The notes under the pieces are model-generated. The model had not been told where the DNA came from and made no database searches. It saw only the letters and a list, made by a program, of their open reading frames with translations. Position numbers and translations under genes: made by a program. This document shows positions 1 to 6,679 of a stretch of DNA of 32,462 nucleotides, piece by piece. Source of the stretch: a virus; the IMG/VR virus record IMGVR_UViG_3300005563_000074, positions 1 to 32,462 of that record. One strand, 5' to 3'. Every line of letters begins with the position of its first letter. The stretch's first letter is position 1.

Positions 1-2
1 TG

Positions 3-194
3 GCCGGGGCACTGGAAATGATTGCCCGTGAGAAGCCGGTCATTGCAGCTGAGTTCCTCCATTGCGGGCCTCACAAAATCAGGGAGAAGGTTCCTGACTA
101 CCTGCACCTCTTGATCAACTACAACGTCTACCTCATTCACCCCGATGACAAAGTTATTTGGGATATGTTGAGAAGTCAGATCTCATATGCTTGA
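3..194 (+). CDS. Unidentified protein, C-terminal fragment (5' end outside window)
   Basis: Frame 3 is open from the window edge to a TGA at 192-194, giving 63 residues that end in RSQISYA. The fragment has no recognisable motif; it is mixed helical in look, with charged and aromatic residues (a YLHLLINYNVYL stretch). It is kept as a gene because it reads without a stop up to an 8-base overlap with the next ATG (187), the same tight packing seen throughout this + strand operon. The function is unknown. It is the first visible member of the early nuclease/recombination operon, and its start lies upstream. Confidence 0.6.
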   Translation, partial: AGALEMIAREKPVIAAEFLHCGPHKIREKVPDYLHLLINYNVYLIHPDDKVIWDMLRSQISYA

Positions 195-264
195 GAATAT
201 TCTTGCCATCGCTGCCATACTACTGATCCTTTGGTTTCTGTTGGCTAGAAGGGAGCCTTTCTGA
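187..264 (+). CDS. 25-residue single-span membrane peptide
   Basis: ATG at 187 to TGA at 262-264, too short for usual gene callers. The product begins MLENILAIAAILLILWFLLA and ends RREPF: a 16-18 residue hydrophobic helix followed by a positively charged tail, so probably an N-out/C-in inner-membrane peptide. It overlaps the preceding gene by 8 bases, and its stop overlaps the next start in the form TGATG (ATG at 264). That coupling supports translation even though no strong Shine-Dalgarno is seen. Small membrane peptides like this in phage early regions can modulate host envelope or exclusion functions, but nothing specific can be claimed. It could be a chance ORF. Confidence 0.5.
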   Translation: MLENILAIAAILLILWFLLARREPF

Positions 265-824
265 TGCGCCCCGGTGGTGGTAAGCAAAAAGGAGCCGCGT
301 TTGAGCGCGAAGTCTGTGTCCTGCTTTCAAGGTGGTTGACCAATGGCACCAGAGAAGACGTATTTTGGCGTTCAGCCATGTCAGGTGGGCGAGCTACAGT
401 CGGGCACAAGCGTGGCAAGCACCATTCTACCCAAGTCGGTGACATTTCATGCATCCACCCAGCCGGTCACAAGTTTAGTGATACGTTCGCCCCTGAGTGC
501 AAGTTCTATGCGGACCTCAACTGGCAAGGGTTGCTCACGGGTAAGGGCAAGCTGTTAGATTTCTGGAACGAAATTAACACTCAAGCTAACAGGTACGGGA
601 AGCACCCTTTCTTGGTTGCGCGGCAGAACCGCATGCCTGCTTTCGTATGTCTTGATGCAGCCGGTGTTGCCAAGCTGAAGCTGCACTCCTCAAGGTTTGT
701 CTTGATCAGCTATCGGTACGATATGTTTATCATCGAGGCTGACAAGTTTTTTAAGAAGTGTGAACCATATGTGGTACCTAGTCGGAGACCTGCACTTCAC
801 CGATCGCGCAAGCGACTCATATAG
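264..824 (+). CDS. PD-(D/E)XK-type nuclease / Holliday-junction-resolvase-like protein
   Basis: 186 residues. The N-terminus GKQKGAAFEREV (residues 6-17) matches the alpha-helix signature of Hjc-like and phage resolvase-like PD-(D/E)XK nucleases (E14). It is followed by a conserved acid in QVGDIS (D60) and a catalytic-looking E-x-K in PECKFY (E78, K80). The order E...GD...ExK is the active-site layout of the superfamily, which cuts DNA with two metal ions. The likely role is nicking or resolving branched DNA during replication, recombination or packaging. It lies directly before an SbcCD-like pair, which fits DNA processing. The gene starts at the TGATG junction and its 3' end overlaps the phosphoesterase gene by about 55 bases. 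Assignment to a named resolvase family is uncertain; the superfamily call is fairly solid. Confidence 0.72.
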   Translation: MRPGGGKQKGAAFEREVCVLLSRWLTNGTREDVFWRSAMSGGRATVGHKRGKHHSTQVGDISCIHPAGHKFSDTFAPECKFYADLNWQGLLTGKGKLLDFWNEINTQANRYGKHPFLVARQNRMPAFVCLDAAGVAKLKLHSSRFVLISYRYDMFIIEADKFFKKCEPYVVPSRRPALHRSRKRLI

Positions 825-1782
825 ATGGGGGATATTTCCTTGGCTTGTAAAACAGCAAGCCAAATACCAGCCTGAAGCTACCTTCCTAGCCGGTGACATA
901 ACTGATTCCAAGGATAGGCACTCAGCCACGCTGGTAAACAAGATTGTTGCTGGCCTGATCACGCTGAAACCCCCCATTTACATCGTCATGGGCAACCATG
1001 ATTACCGTGACCCAAAGAACCCCTTTTTCAAGTTCTTGAGCCACATTGATGGAATTCACTTCGTGACTGAACCAACGGTCGTCAAGGCCGGTAAGCGCAT
1101 GGCGCTTATCCCCCACTATAGGACGCAAGATGAATTTACCGCTGCTGTTAAGCTGGCTTGTGATGACAATCCTGATAGTTTTCTTTGTCATCAAACCTTT
1201 GATGGCGCTATAGCTGAGACAGGTGCCCGTTTGTCGGGCTTGTCAGCCTCACCCATTGAGTCTTTCAAGCCGAGGCTGGGTGTGTACGCTGGTGACGTCC
1301 ACCGCCCCCAGACCCAAGGAATCGTGACCTACATAGGGTGCCCCTATCACGTGCGGTTTGGGGACAATTTTGAGCCAAGATGCATCCACGTCTGCCCATC
1401 AGGTGATGAAACCTACCCATGGTTCGATGCTCCGCGGAAATGGTCCCTGACGGTGCGGGGGCCTGAGAACATATTGAATAACAAAGAACTGCTTGAGGGC
1501 GATCAAGTCAAACTCACGGTGCAGCTGGCACGTGAGGAAACCATTGAGTGGAAGCAGGTGCGTCAAGCGGTGTTGGCTGCCTGTAAGGAACTGGGCCTTG
1601 AAGTTCACGGGGCCAAATTGGAGGTCAGCACCACCACACGACGTGAACGCTTAAAACTGGATGATCAAAATGGTAGAAGTGCTGCTGAAACATTTGATCA
1701 ATTTTGCAAGTCGGAAAATGTCGCAGCGAATATCAAAAAAGTTGGAAAGGAAATCGTCGATGGCAACCCGGACGTTCTGTGA
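769..1782 (+). CDS. SbcD/Mre11/T4 gp47-like calcineurin-type phosphoesterase (exonuclease subunit)
   Basis: 337 residues from the ATG at 769. Metallophosphoesterase motifs appear in order: GDLHFTD at the N-terminus (D7, H9), GDITD (D43), GNHDY (N76, H77, D78) and a later GDVHRP. These are the metal-binding loops of the Mre11/SbcD/gp47 nuclease, which works with the Rad50-type ATPase encoded just downstream to trim double-strand ends. I prefer ATG 769 over the in-frame GTG at 760: AAGAAG at 753-758 is 10 bases from the ATG but only one base from the GTG, and MWYLVGDLH is the usual abrupt N-terminus of this family. The C-terminal ~100 residues (KLTVQL..., LEVHGAKLEV) resemble the capping domain. 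The gene overlaps its neighbours at both ends. Confidence 0.88.
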   Translation: MWYLVGDLHFTDRASDSYRWGIFPWLVKQQAKYQPEATFLAGDITDSKDRHSATLVNKIVAGLITLKPPIYIVMGNHDYRDPKNPFFKFLSHIDGIHFVTEPTVVKAGKRMALIPHYRTQDEFTAAVKLACDDNPDSFLCHQTFDGAIAETGARLSGLSASPIESFKPRLGVYAGDVHRPQTQGIVTYIGCPYHVRFGDNFEPRCIHVCPSGDETYPWFDAPRKWSLTVRGPENILNNKELLEGDQVKLTVQLAREETIEWKQVRQAVLAACKELGLEVHGAKLEVSTTTRRERLKLDDQNGRSAAETFDQFCKSENVAANIKKVGKEIVDGNPDVL

Positions 1783-2062
1783 TCATTGCGGCAATACCAT
1801 ACGTAATCCCAAAGTACTATCATTCGGTGATCTGAAGGGGGTTCTTAGTCGCAATGAAGCACAACACCGAGCCGTGATGCAGCAGGTGCAGGCTTTACAT
1901 GCTAATGTGCAGTACATACCACCACAAGCAGGACCTGTCTCAGCAAAACAGTCTGGTGTGCCTGAGATAGGTGTAACACACGTTGACTTGTGCCCCACTT
2001 GCGTTCCTATTTGGCTGGAGCGCGTGAAGGCCCTTTGCAAGGCTTCGGACCCCGATGTTTGA
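1760..2062 (+). CDS. Small zinc-ribbon-like protein
   Basis: 100 residues from ATG 1760, preceded by GGAAAGGA (1744-1751). Two CxxC pairs, CDHC (C7, C10) and CPTC (C78, C81), sit at the two ends with a Gln/Ala-rich spacer between them, as expected for one structural zinc site. The longer in-frame start at 1661 would add 33 residues that lie wholly inside the phosphoesterase gene in another frame, so I rejected it. The gene overlaps the upstream SbcD-like gene by 23 bases and the downstream SbcC-like gene by 8 bases, placing it inside the recombination operon. A role as an accessory or regulator of the nuclease complex is inference from position only; it could equally be a transcription-associated zinc finger. 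Confidence 0.65.
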   Translation: MATRTFCDHCGNTIRNPKVLSFGDLKGVLSRNEAQHRAVMQQVQALHANVQYIPPQAGPVSAKQSGVPEIGVTHVDLCPTCVPIWLERVKALCKASDPDV

Positions 2063-3899
2063 CCTTCACAGGATAACGCTGTTCAATTTCCGGTCTTACA
2101 ACGGCAGCCACACTTTTGATTTCCCAACAACGGACGGCCTGTATTACTTCACAGGCCGTAATCTGTTTGAGCCTGAGTTAGGGGCCAACGGGGCAGGCAA
2201 GTCCACCATGCTGGATGCCATTACGTGGTGCCTGTACGGCTGGACCACGCGCGGCCTCAAAGCCAATGAGGTCCTTTCATGGTTCGGCGGGGTAAGCACT
2301 CACGTCGTGCTTGAACTGACCGTTGGCAAGAAGCGTTTCACAGTGAAGCGCTCACAGAAGCCCAATGGCATTTGGATAGATGATAAACCGGTTGACCAGC
2401 GTGAACTGGAGACCCATTTAGGCCTCAATTACGAGGCCTTTACGCATTCAGTCATCAGTCCGCAATTCGGTGACCCTTTCTTTGACAAGTCACCGTCTGA
2501 CAAGCTGAAGCTCTTCTCAGATATCATGAAGCTAGACTACTGGCTCACCCTTAGTGATTTGACCGGCAAGATAGTCACCTCACTTGAAAATGACATTGCT
2601 GGCTTCGTCCGGGTGATTGATCAGCATGAGGGCAAGATTGAGATAGCCAAGGCTGACATTGAAATACTTGAATTGAAGGAAGCTACTTTCGAGGCTGATA
2701 AGCAAAAGCAGCTGACTGCTATCAAAGCTGAGAGCAAGGCCACGTATAAAGACGTTAAGAAGTTTGAAAAGATGGCAGAAATACAGGTTGACCTAGAGGA
2801 GGGACTCAAGGGTGAGCTGAGTGATGCCAAAAAAGATCTTGTGCGCTACAAAGCGCATGTGGATTTCATACTTGAGTCGATATCTAACGCAAACAGAGAG
2901 AAGGACCGCGCTCTCACCACACATGAGACTGCCTTGTCAGCAACCAAGCGTATGGGCTTCAAGGGATCATGCCCGCATTGTGGTCAAGAGATGGACGCCG
3001 CTCATGCCACTAGGGAAAAACAACGTAATGAACAAACGATGGCTCATTGTGGGAAGGTCATAAAAGACCAACAAACTGCGATTGAAAAACACCTGAGGGA
3101 TTTGGTACGGGCCAAGGGTAACGTAGCCAAGACTGAAGAAATAATTGATGAAATAAAGGAGGAAATGCGGATTTGGGCTACCAAGCTGGAACGCGCTCAG
3201 GACGCAGCCAAGGGGGCAGCGGCCAAGTTTGATGAATTGGGTGAACGCCTTCACGCCTTGGAAAAATCAACCAACCCGCATACTGAGATGCTGGCTCGCA
3301 AGCGCACTCAATTGAAGGCTTACAAGAAGATCATTGCTGAGAGCACTGAAACCCTCAATGAATTGGAAGCTGAACGTGAGGGCTCAGTATATTGGGTGAA
3401 GGGGTTCAAGCGGATTCGCTTGTTTATCATCGAGCAAGCTTTCAGGACATTGGAAATTGAAGTCAACAACTGCCTTGCTCAGCTGGGTATGGTGGATTGG
3501 CAGGTTACCTTTGATGTTGAGCGGGAGAACAAATCTGGGGGCATCACCAAAGGTTTTGTGGTAATGATCAAAAGCCCCAGCAACAAAGAACCTGTACGTT
3601 GGGAGAACTGGTCAGGGGGTGAGACGCAACGGCTGCAATTGGCCGGTGACATGGGGTTATCCAACCTCATTATGCAGGGGGCGGGGCTCAGCAACACAAT
3701 TGAGTTCTATGATGAACCTTCCACGCACCTATCGCCGGAAGGCATGATGGACTTGGCTGACTTGTTGCATGAGCGCGCCGTCAACGAGGGTAAGCGTATA
3801 TGGATAGTAGACCACGCCTCAATCACCAATTTTGGCGGCTTTGAAGGCGTCATCACAGTGGAGAAAACAAAAAATGGATCAGCTATCGTTCACTCCTGA
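2055..3899 (+). CDS. SbcC/Rad50/T4 gp46-like SMC-family ATPase
   Basis: 614 residues. The N-terminal half-domain has the Walker A GANGAGKST (residues 43-51) after the typical ITLFNFRSY opening. A long coiled coil follows (about 190-450), interrupted at its apex by a CPHCGQ zinc hook (C306, C309). The C-terminal lobe carries the ABC signature WSGGETQR (519-526) and Walker B EFYDEPSTHLS (D553, E554). All the elements of a Rad50/SbcC ATPase are present and intact. At 614 residues it is much shorter than bacterial SbcC (about 1000) and close to phage gp46. It should dimerise through the hook and gate DNA ends to the phosphoesterase encoded two genes upstream. The start overlaps the zinc-ribbon gene by 8 bases. 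Confidence 0.92.
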   Translation: MFDLHRITLFNFRSYNGSHTFDFPTTDGLYYFTGRNLFEPELGANGAGKSTMLDAITWCLYGWTTRGLKANEVLSWFGGVSTHVVLELTVGKKRFTVKRSQKPNGIWIDDKPVDQRELETHLGLNYEAFTHSVISPQFGDPFFDKSPSDKLKLFSDIMKLDYWLTLSDLTGKIVTSLENDIAGFVRVIDQHEGKIEIAKADIEILELKEATFEADKQKQLTAIKAESKATYKDVKKFEKMAEIQVDLEEGLKGELSDAKKDLVRYKAHVDFILESISNANREKDRALTTHETALSATKRMGFKGSCPHCGQEMDAAHATREKQRNEQTMAHCGKVIKDQQTAIEKHLRDLVRAKGNVAKTEEIIDEIKEEMRIWATKLERAQDAAKGAAAKFDELGERLHALEKSTNPHTEMLARKRTQLKAYKKIIAESTETLNELEAEREGSVYWVKGFKRIRLFIIEQAFRTLEIEVNNCLAQLGMVDWQVTFDVERENKSGGITKGFVVMIKSPSNKEPVRWENWSGGETQRLQLAGDMGLSNLIMQGAGLSNTIEFYDEPSTHLSPEGMMDLADLLHERAVNEGKRIWIVDHASITNFGGFEGVITVEKTKNGSAIVHS

Positions 3900-4437
3900 C
3901 GTGGTCGTTGAGCCCGTCAGACGGGGCAAGAAAATAGTATGGACTGAAGAGGATCATAATGAAGCGTTGGAAATGTACCGCGCTGACAAGTCCATGGAAG
4001 AGATTGGCGTCAAGTTTGGCAAGTCACGCAGCGCCATAGCTGGCATCATTCACCGGGCCCGCAAGAATGGACTCCTCAATGATGTTCAATTAAAACGCAG
4101 CACGCCCAACAAGCACAAGGGCATCCCGCCGAGGCCGGAACCGGTCAAGGTAGCCAAGATGTTTTTGAAGGCCCCCGTGATGGTGGAGCCGGTCAAACCA
4201 AAGAGAATTAGATTGAGGCTGATCGACAACGATACGGCAGTGACTTTTGCTGAACTCAAGGAGTGCCACTGTCGGTGGCCGTTTGGGGAGCCGCGTCGTT
4301 CTGACTTCCGCTTCTGTGGTCAGCAGCGTCTTGATAACGATCCGTATTGTGCTGAACATAAGCGGATGTCGCTTCGGGTGTATGACAAGCAGTCATTTAC
4401 TCAGCCGCGCGTGATTCGGCCAAGCTACCGTCGCTGA
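3874..4437 (+). CDS. gcrA: GcrA-family cell-cycle transcription regulator
   Basis: 187 residues from ATG 3874; the longer frame from 3832 lies entirely inside the SbcC-like gene. The N-terminal part (about 20-65) is a GcrA-type helix-turn-helix: a conserved W23 followed by an AlxMY...S..EIG..FGKSRSAIAGIIHRAR pattern. The C-terminal part (about 130-170) has C131xC133, RWPFGEP, FRFCG (C148) and YCAEH (C159, H162), the cysteine/WP-G-P/FCG/YCxxH signature of the family. In Caulobacter and other Alphaproteobacteria GcrA binds sigma70-RNA polymerase and activates promoters carrying CcrM-methylated GANTC sites. A phage copy may redirect host transcription or cell-cycle timing. It is the last gene of the early operon, overlaps its neighbour by 26 bases and is followed by a terminator. 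It is the best single indicator of an alphaproteobacterial host. Confidence 0.85.
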   Translation: MDQLSFTPDVVVEPVRRGKKIVWTEEDHNEALEMYRADKSMEEIGVKFGKSRSAIAGIIHRARKNGLLNDVQLKRSTPNKHKGIPPRPEPVKVAKMFLKAPVMVEPVKPKRIRLRLIDNDTAVTFAELKECHCRWPFGEPRRSDFRFCGQQRLDNDPYCAEHKRMSLRVYDKQSFTQPRVIRPSYRR

Positions 4438-4456
4438 TTTCAAATCGCCGCATACC

Positions 4457-4491
4457 AGCCCGTGGCTCCAGTTCATGGACCACGGGCTTTT
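4457..4491 (+). terminator. Intrinsic terminator of the early (+) operon
   Basis: A 9-bp stem AGCCCGTGG (4457-4465) pairs with CCACGGGCT (4480-4488). It extends inside by TCCA/TGGA around a GTTCA loop with one bulged C, and is followed by TTT at 4489-4491. It lies 20 bases after the gcrA-like stop and has a T run only in the + direction, so it ends the rightward operon before it meets the leftward late genes that stop at 4596. Nothing else convincing is seen in the 158-base convergent gap 4438-4595. Confidence 0.75.
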
Positions 4492-4595
4492 CAATTCCAT
4501 GAATAGCAGCAACACGTTTCAAGTTACTGGACAGTGACCCGTGCTCAGGTGCCAACAGCAAGATGACTTTGGGCAGCGTGAACACGGGTGACACC

Positions 4596-5123
4596 TTAGG
4601 CTCGCGGGTTGACTACGGTGAAGCCTGCCAGTGAGCGCACGTGGATGCGTGTCCGGTGACCACCTGAGTTGGGGTCATAGGCAAGTACCTTCCCGTTACC
4701 CAGAACCTGCTCAATAGCGAACACATGCCCTCTACGGGCCGCCGCCATGCCGGGGGCCGGGGCAGCGCGCGGGAAGCGCAGCCAGTTGGCAGCCACCCAC
4801 AGGGACCGAATCGGGGCACCCAACAGCCTTACAGCCACGCCACAGCCACAGAACGCACGTGAGGGGCACCCCGAGGGGTGCGCTACGACCGTATTAGCGG
4901 CCCGCTCATGCGTTATTTCACTGCGGCGCTCATATACCGGCTTGGCCGCGCCAAACCCACCCATGGCCTTTACAATGCGTTCACCACGGGGGGATTTGAT
5001 GACGCCTTCACAAGGCCAAAGGATGTTGCAGCCTTCCGCAGCAGCTTGGACGCGATACTTGCGGGCCTCAGCTGGGGCCGCCATGAACAGTAGAAGCGCG
5101 ATGAGGGTGAGTGCGGTTTTCAT
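4596..5123 (-). CDS. Exported Cys/His (CHAP/NlpC-like?) protein of a rhizobial type
   Basis: 175 residues from the ATG at 5123, chosen because AGAGAGG lies 8 bases upstream; the in-frame ATG at 5129 is too close. The N-terminus MKTALTLIALLLFMAAPAEA is a clear Sec signal peptide cleaved near AEA-R. The mature part has GCPSRAFCGCGVAVRLLG (C92, C94), LWVAANWLRFPRAAPAPGMA, RRGHVFAIEQ (H133) and YDPNSGGHRTRIHVRS. A Cys followed by a His in a G-H-V-F context resembles papain-like CHAP/NlpC peptidase folds. From memory this sequence type is common as an uncharacterised exported protein in Rhizobiales and their phages. It might act on peptidoglycan in the periplasm, late in lysis or in superinfection control. 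It is the last gene of the leftward late region. Confidence 0.72.
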   Translation of the reverse strand: MKTALTLIALLLFMAAPAEARKYRVQAAAEGCNILWPCEGVIKSPRGERIVKAMGGFGAAKPVYERRSEITHERAANTVVAHPSGCPSRAFCGCGVAVRLLGAPIRSLWVAANWLRFPRAAPAPGMAAARRGHVFAIEQVLGNGKVLAYDPNSGGHRTRIHVRSLAGFTVVNPRA

Positions 5124-5174
5124 TGACATTGCCTCTCTTTGTGAATGGAGGCGCAACCTACTAAAACTCAAAAC

Positions 5175-5205
5175 AGAGGTAACCCCTTGACAGGTGAAAA
5201 CCTCT
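5175..5205 (-). terminator. Weak stem-loop with T-rich tail between two exported-protein genes
   Basis: On the - strand AGAGGT (5205-5200) can pair with ACCTCT (5180-5175) around a long loop that contains a second short CCT/AGG pairing. It is followed by the T-rich stretch GTTTTGAGTTTT. It lies 10-40 bases past the stop of the upstream exported-protein gene. The stem is short, so this could be partial attenuation or chance. Confidence 0.25.
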
Positions 5206-5214
5206 ATTGCAGGG

Positions 5215-5601
5215 CTATATGCCTGTTCCTTGAACGAAGCACCAAACATAGCCGTAACTGTTGACAAAGAGAATGGCGTGGCCGGTTGGATTGCCACGGT
5301 CGTACTTCAATTTCACATCTGGTATTTCAAATTCGGTCCCCATCGCAATGTGGGGCCTGCCCAAGGGTGCATCAGGGCGATCATCCGTTATCTTGCAATA
5401 GGTCTTGCCTTTGCGCACTGAAATATCATCGCACCAATAGGCGTCAGCCTCACCACAGCATGAATTCTGGGGCGCGTCAGGGCGCATCAAGCCTTGATAC
5501 CATTCACGCACTTTAGGGTCAGCAGTTTCCCACTGACCGTTGTCACGCGCGAAGCTGGATGAGGATAAAAGGGTCAGGCACAACGCAAACAACAGTTTCA
5601 C
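5215..5601 (-). CDS. Small exported conserved protein of unknown function
   Basis: 128 residues from a GTG at 5601. The GTG overlaps the upstream stop as GTGA, and GGGTCAGG lies just upstream. The N-terminus MKLLFALCLTLLSSSSFARD is a signal peptide. The mature protein has a double cysteine in NSCCGEADAYWCDD, then DDRPDAPLGRPHIAMGT and GNPTGHAILFV. The SCCGEADAYW and D-x-x-DAPL-x-RPH patterns recall an exported protein seen repeatedly in Rhizobiales genomes and related phages (recollection, not searched). Four or more cysteines suggest periplasmic disulphides. The role is unknown. It travels with the Cys/His exported protein next to the lysis genes, so a periplasmic function during lysis or infection is a reasonable guess. 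Confidence 0.7.
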   Translation of the reverse strand: MKLLFALCLTLLSSSSFARDNGQWETADPKVREWYQGLMRPDAPQNSCCGEADAYWCDDISVRKGKTYCKITDDRPDAPLGRPHIAMGTEFEIPDVKLKYDRGNPTGHAILFVNSYGYVWCFVQGTGI

Positions 5602-5825
5602 AGGCCTGACCCATTCTTGTAGATGCGGGAAACTTGGTCACGTGTGTAGAGATCCGCCAGCATTGCTGCAAACGGATCCTTCGCACGGTGATACACTTTC
5701 AGGTTTTCCTGAAGTACGTGAGCCTTCTCAGTGATGCTGTCAGCAAGCTGGCGGGACAGAATTGCCTCCGGCGCTACAGTGCGCCGGGGCTTCATCAAAG
5801 ATCTCAACCAGTCAAACAGCGCCAT
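5598..5825 (-). CDS. Small basic protein of unknown function
   Basis: 75 residues from ATG 5825 to TGA 5598. No known motif. The N-terminus MALFDWLRSLMKPRR could be a short amphipathic membrane-associated helix; the remainder is helical and charged (ITEKAHVLQENLKVYHRAKD). The gene is kept because it fits exactly between neighbours: it starts 3 bases after the upstream stop and its stop forms the GTGA overlap with the next gene. The ribosome site is weak (GGCGG), so translation may depend on coupling. It lies in the distal part of the lysis module. No function is offered. Confidence 0.55.
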   Translation of the reverse strand: MALFDWLRSLMKPRRTVAPEAILSRQLADSITEKAHVLQENLKVYHRAKDPFAAMLADLYTRDQVSRIYKNGSGL

Positions 5826-5828
5826 GGC

Positions 5829-6029
5829 TTAAGCCGCCTTACCGTTGTTGAAAATCCTAGCGAGTGTCTCGAGAGTATTTTCAGTTTTTATCATAGCTGA
5901 AATCATATCTCTAGAGACGGTTTTGTGCTCTTCACGCTCTTGACGGCGCTCTTGACGTTCGAGCCACCACATGATTGCAAAGATCAGAGCCGGTCCCCCG
6001 GTTACTACTTTCTCCAACCAATCAGGCAT
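5829..6029 (-). CDS. Small single-span membrane protein in the lysis cluster
   Basis: 66 residues from ATG 6029, with AAAGGG about 12 bases upstream; a longer frame to 6248 overlaps the next gene in another frame and was rejected. The sequence begins MPDWLEKVVTGG and continues into one hydrophobic helix (PALIFAIMWWL, residues 13-23). A strongly charged helix follows (ERQERRQEREEHK), then a C-terminal amphipathic segment. A short N-terminal span followed by a charged periplasmic or cytoplasmic helix is compatible with an inner-membrane spanin or an accessory holin, but length and motifs do not decide. Its place, four genes after the endolysin, supports a lysis-related role. Confidence 0.6.
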   Translation of the reverse strand: MPDWLEKVVTGGPALIFAIMWWLERQERRQEREEHKTVSRDMISAMIKTENTLETLARIFNNGKAA

Positions 6030-6063
6030 TTCACTGATGACCCTTTCTTGTTTTTGAACGCCC

Positions 6064-6276
6064 TCATTCCATCGGTTTGTTGAACTCTTCGATTTGAGCG
6101 TCAAGAAGCGCTTCGGTCTCAGCAAGCTGTGCGTCAGTGACGGTGCCAGCTTGGCCGCCCGATGCAAGGTCCTTGATGACTTGAAGGGCCGGGCCAGCCG
6201 CCTTGCCAGCTGCAATGGCCATGCTGACGACAGTGACGGCTTTCTCAATCAGAGCAAGAATGGTGATCGGGTCCAT
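6064..6276 (-). CDS. Small Ala-rich protein in the lysis cluster
   Basis: 70 residues from ATG 6276, with GGGGA 7 bases upstream. It starts MDPITILALIEKAVTVV, followed by an Ala/Gly-rich hydrophobic stretch (SMAIAAGKAAGPAL, residues 18-31) and an acidic helix ending QIEEFNKPME. It could be weakly membrane-associated. The stop of the lipoprotein gene is one base upstream of this start, so the two are probably translated together. Proteins with a DPITI...AxxAGKAAGPA opening occur beside lysis genes in other phages as hypothetical proteins (recollection). Function unknown. Confidence 0.6.
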   Translation of the reverse strand: MDPITILALIEKAVTVVSMAIAAGKAAGPALQVIKDLASGGQAGTVTDAQLAETEALLDAQIEEFNKPME

Positions 6277-6277
6277 G

Positions 6278-6679
6278 TCAGTTCCCCATGGGTACGTTGG
6301 CCGCCGCAGCTTGCGCTTTCACGGTCGTCACCAACTTTGAGATGTTGTTGTACACCACCGTAGCGTTGACCTGATCGTCGTTCTTCACGAACTCACGAAG
6401 CTGGGCCAAGTAAGGCGGAATTTGACGCGTATACACCTGCACAGCGCCAATCTGCTTTTCGCAGTCAGTGTTGATCAGGCGTTGGGCACAGCTTTGCTTC
6501 CACGTGTTCAAGCCAGCGAACACGAGGGTGGTTGCCGCCTCCAGCTGATTGAGGCGCGTTTTGGTCACCGGGTTGGCCACCGATGCGGTGCCAATGCTGA
6601 TGACGTCCTGAAGCTTCTGAAGCTGGGCACAACCACCCAGCGACAGGGTTACCAGAGCTACTGCAAGAAGTTTCTTCAC
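6278..6679 (-). CDS. Phage lipoprotein in the lysis cluster (possible outer-membrane spanin role)
   Basis: 133 residues from GTG 6679, which overlaps the holin stop as GTGA. The N-terminus MKKLLAVALVTLSLGGC is a type II signal peptide with lipobox LGGC (C17), so the mature protein is lipid-anchored. The mature part is mostly helical, with two further cysteines (SCAQ, DCEK) about ten residues apart and a long helix (YLAQLREFVKNDDQVNATVV). The position right after endolysin and holin would suit an outer-membrane spanin. However, 133 residues with little proline is atypical for Rz1, so the spanin role is only a suggestion. The lipoprotein call itself is firm. Confidence 0.75.
   Translation of the reverse strand: MKKLLAVALVTLSLGGCAQLQKLQDVISIGTASVANPVTKTRLNQLEAATTLVFAGLNTWKQSCAQRLINTDCEKQIGAVQVYTRQIPPYLAQLREFVKNDDQVNATVVYNNISKLVTTVKAQAAAANVPMGN

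Noticed and set aside
4537-4589. Inverted repeat ACCCGTG/CACGGGT between the convergent operons
   Set aside because: 7-bp arms are about 39 bases apart with no T tract, so I do not call it a second terminator for the leftward genes.
4747-5190. 147-codon + strand frame opposite the exported Cys/His protein
   Set aside because: The - strand product has a clear signal peptide and motif-rich mature part; the + frame is an antisense shadow.
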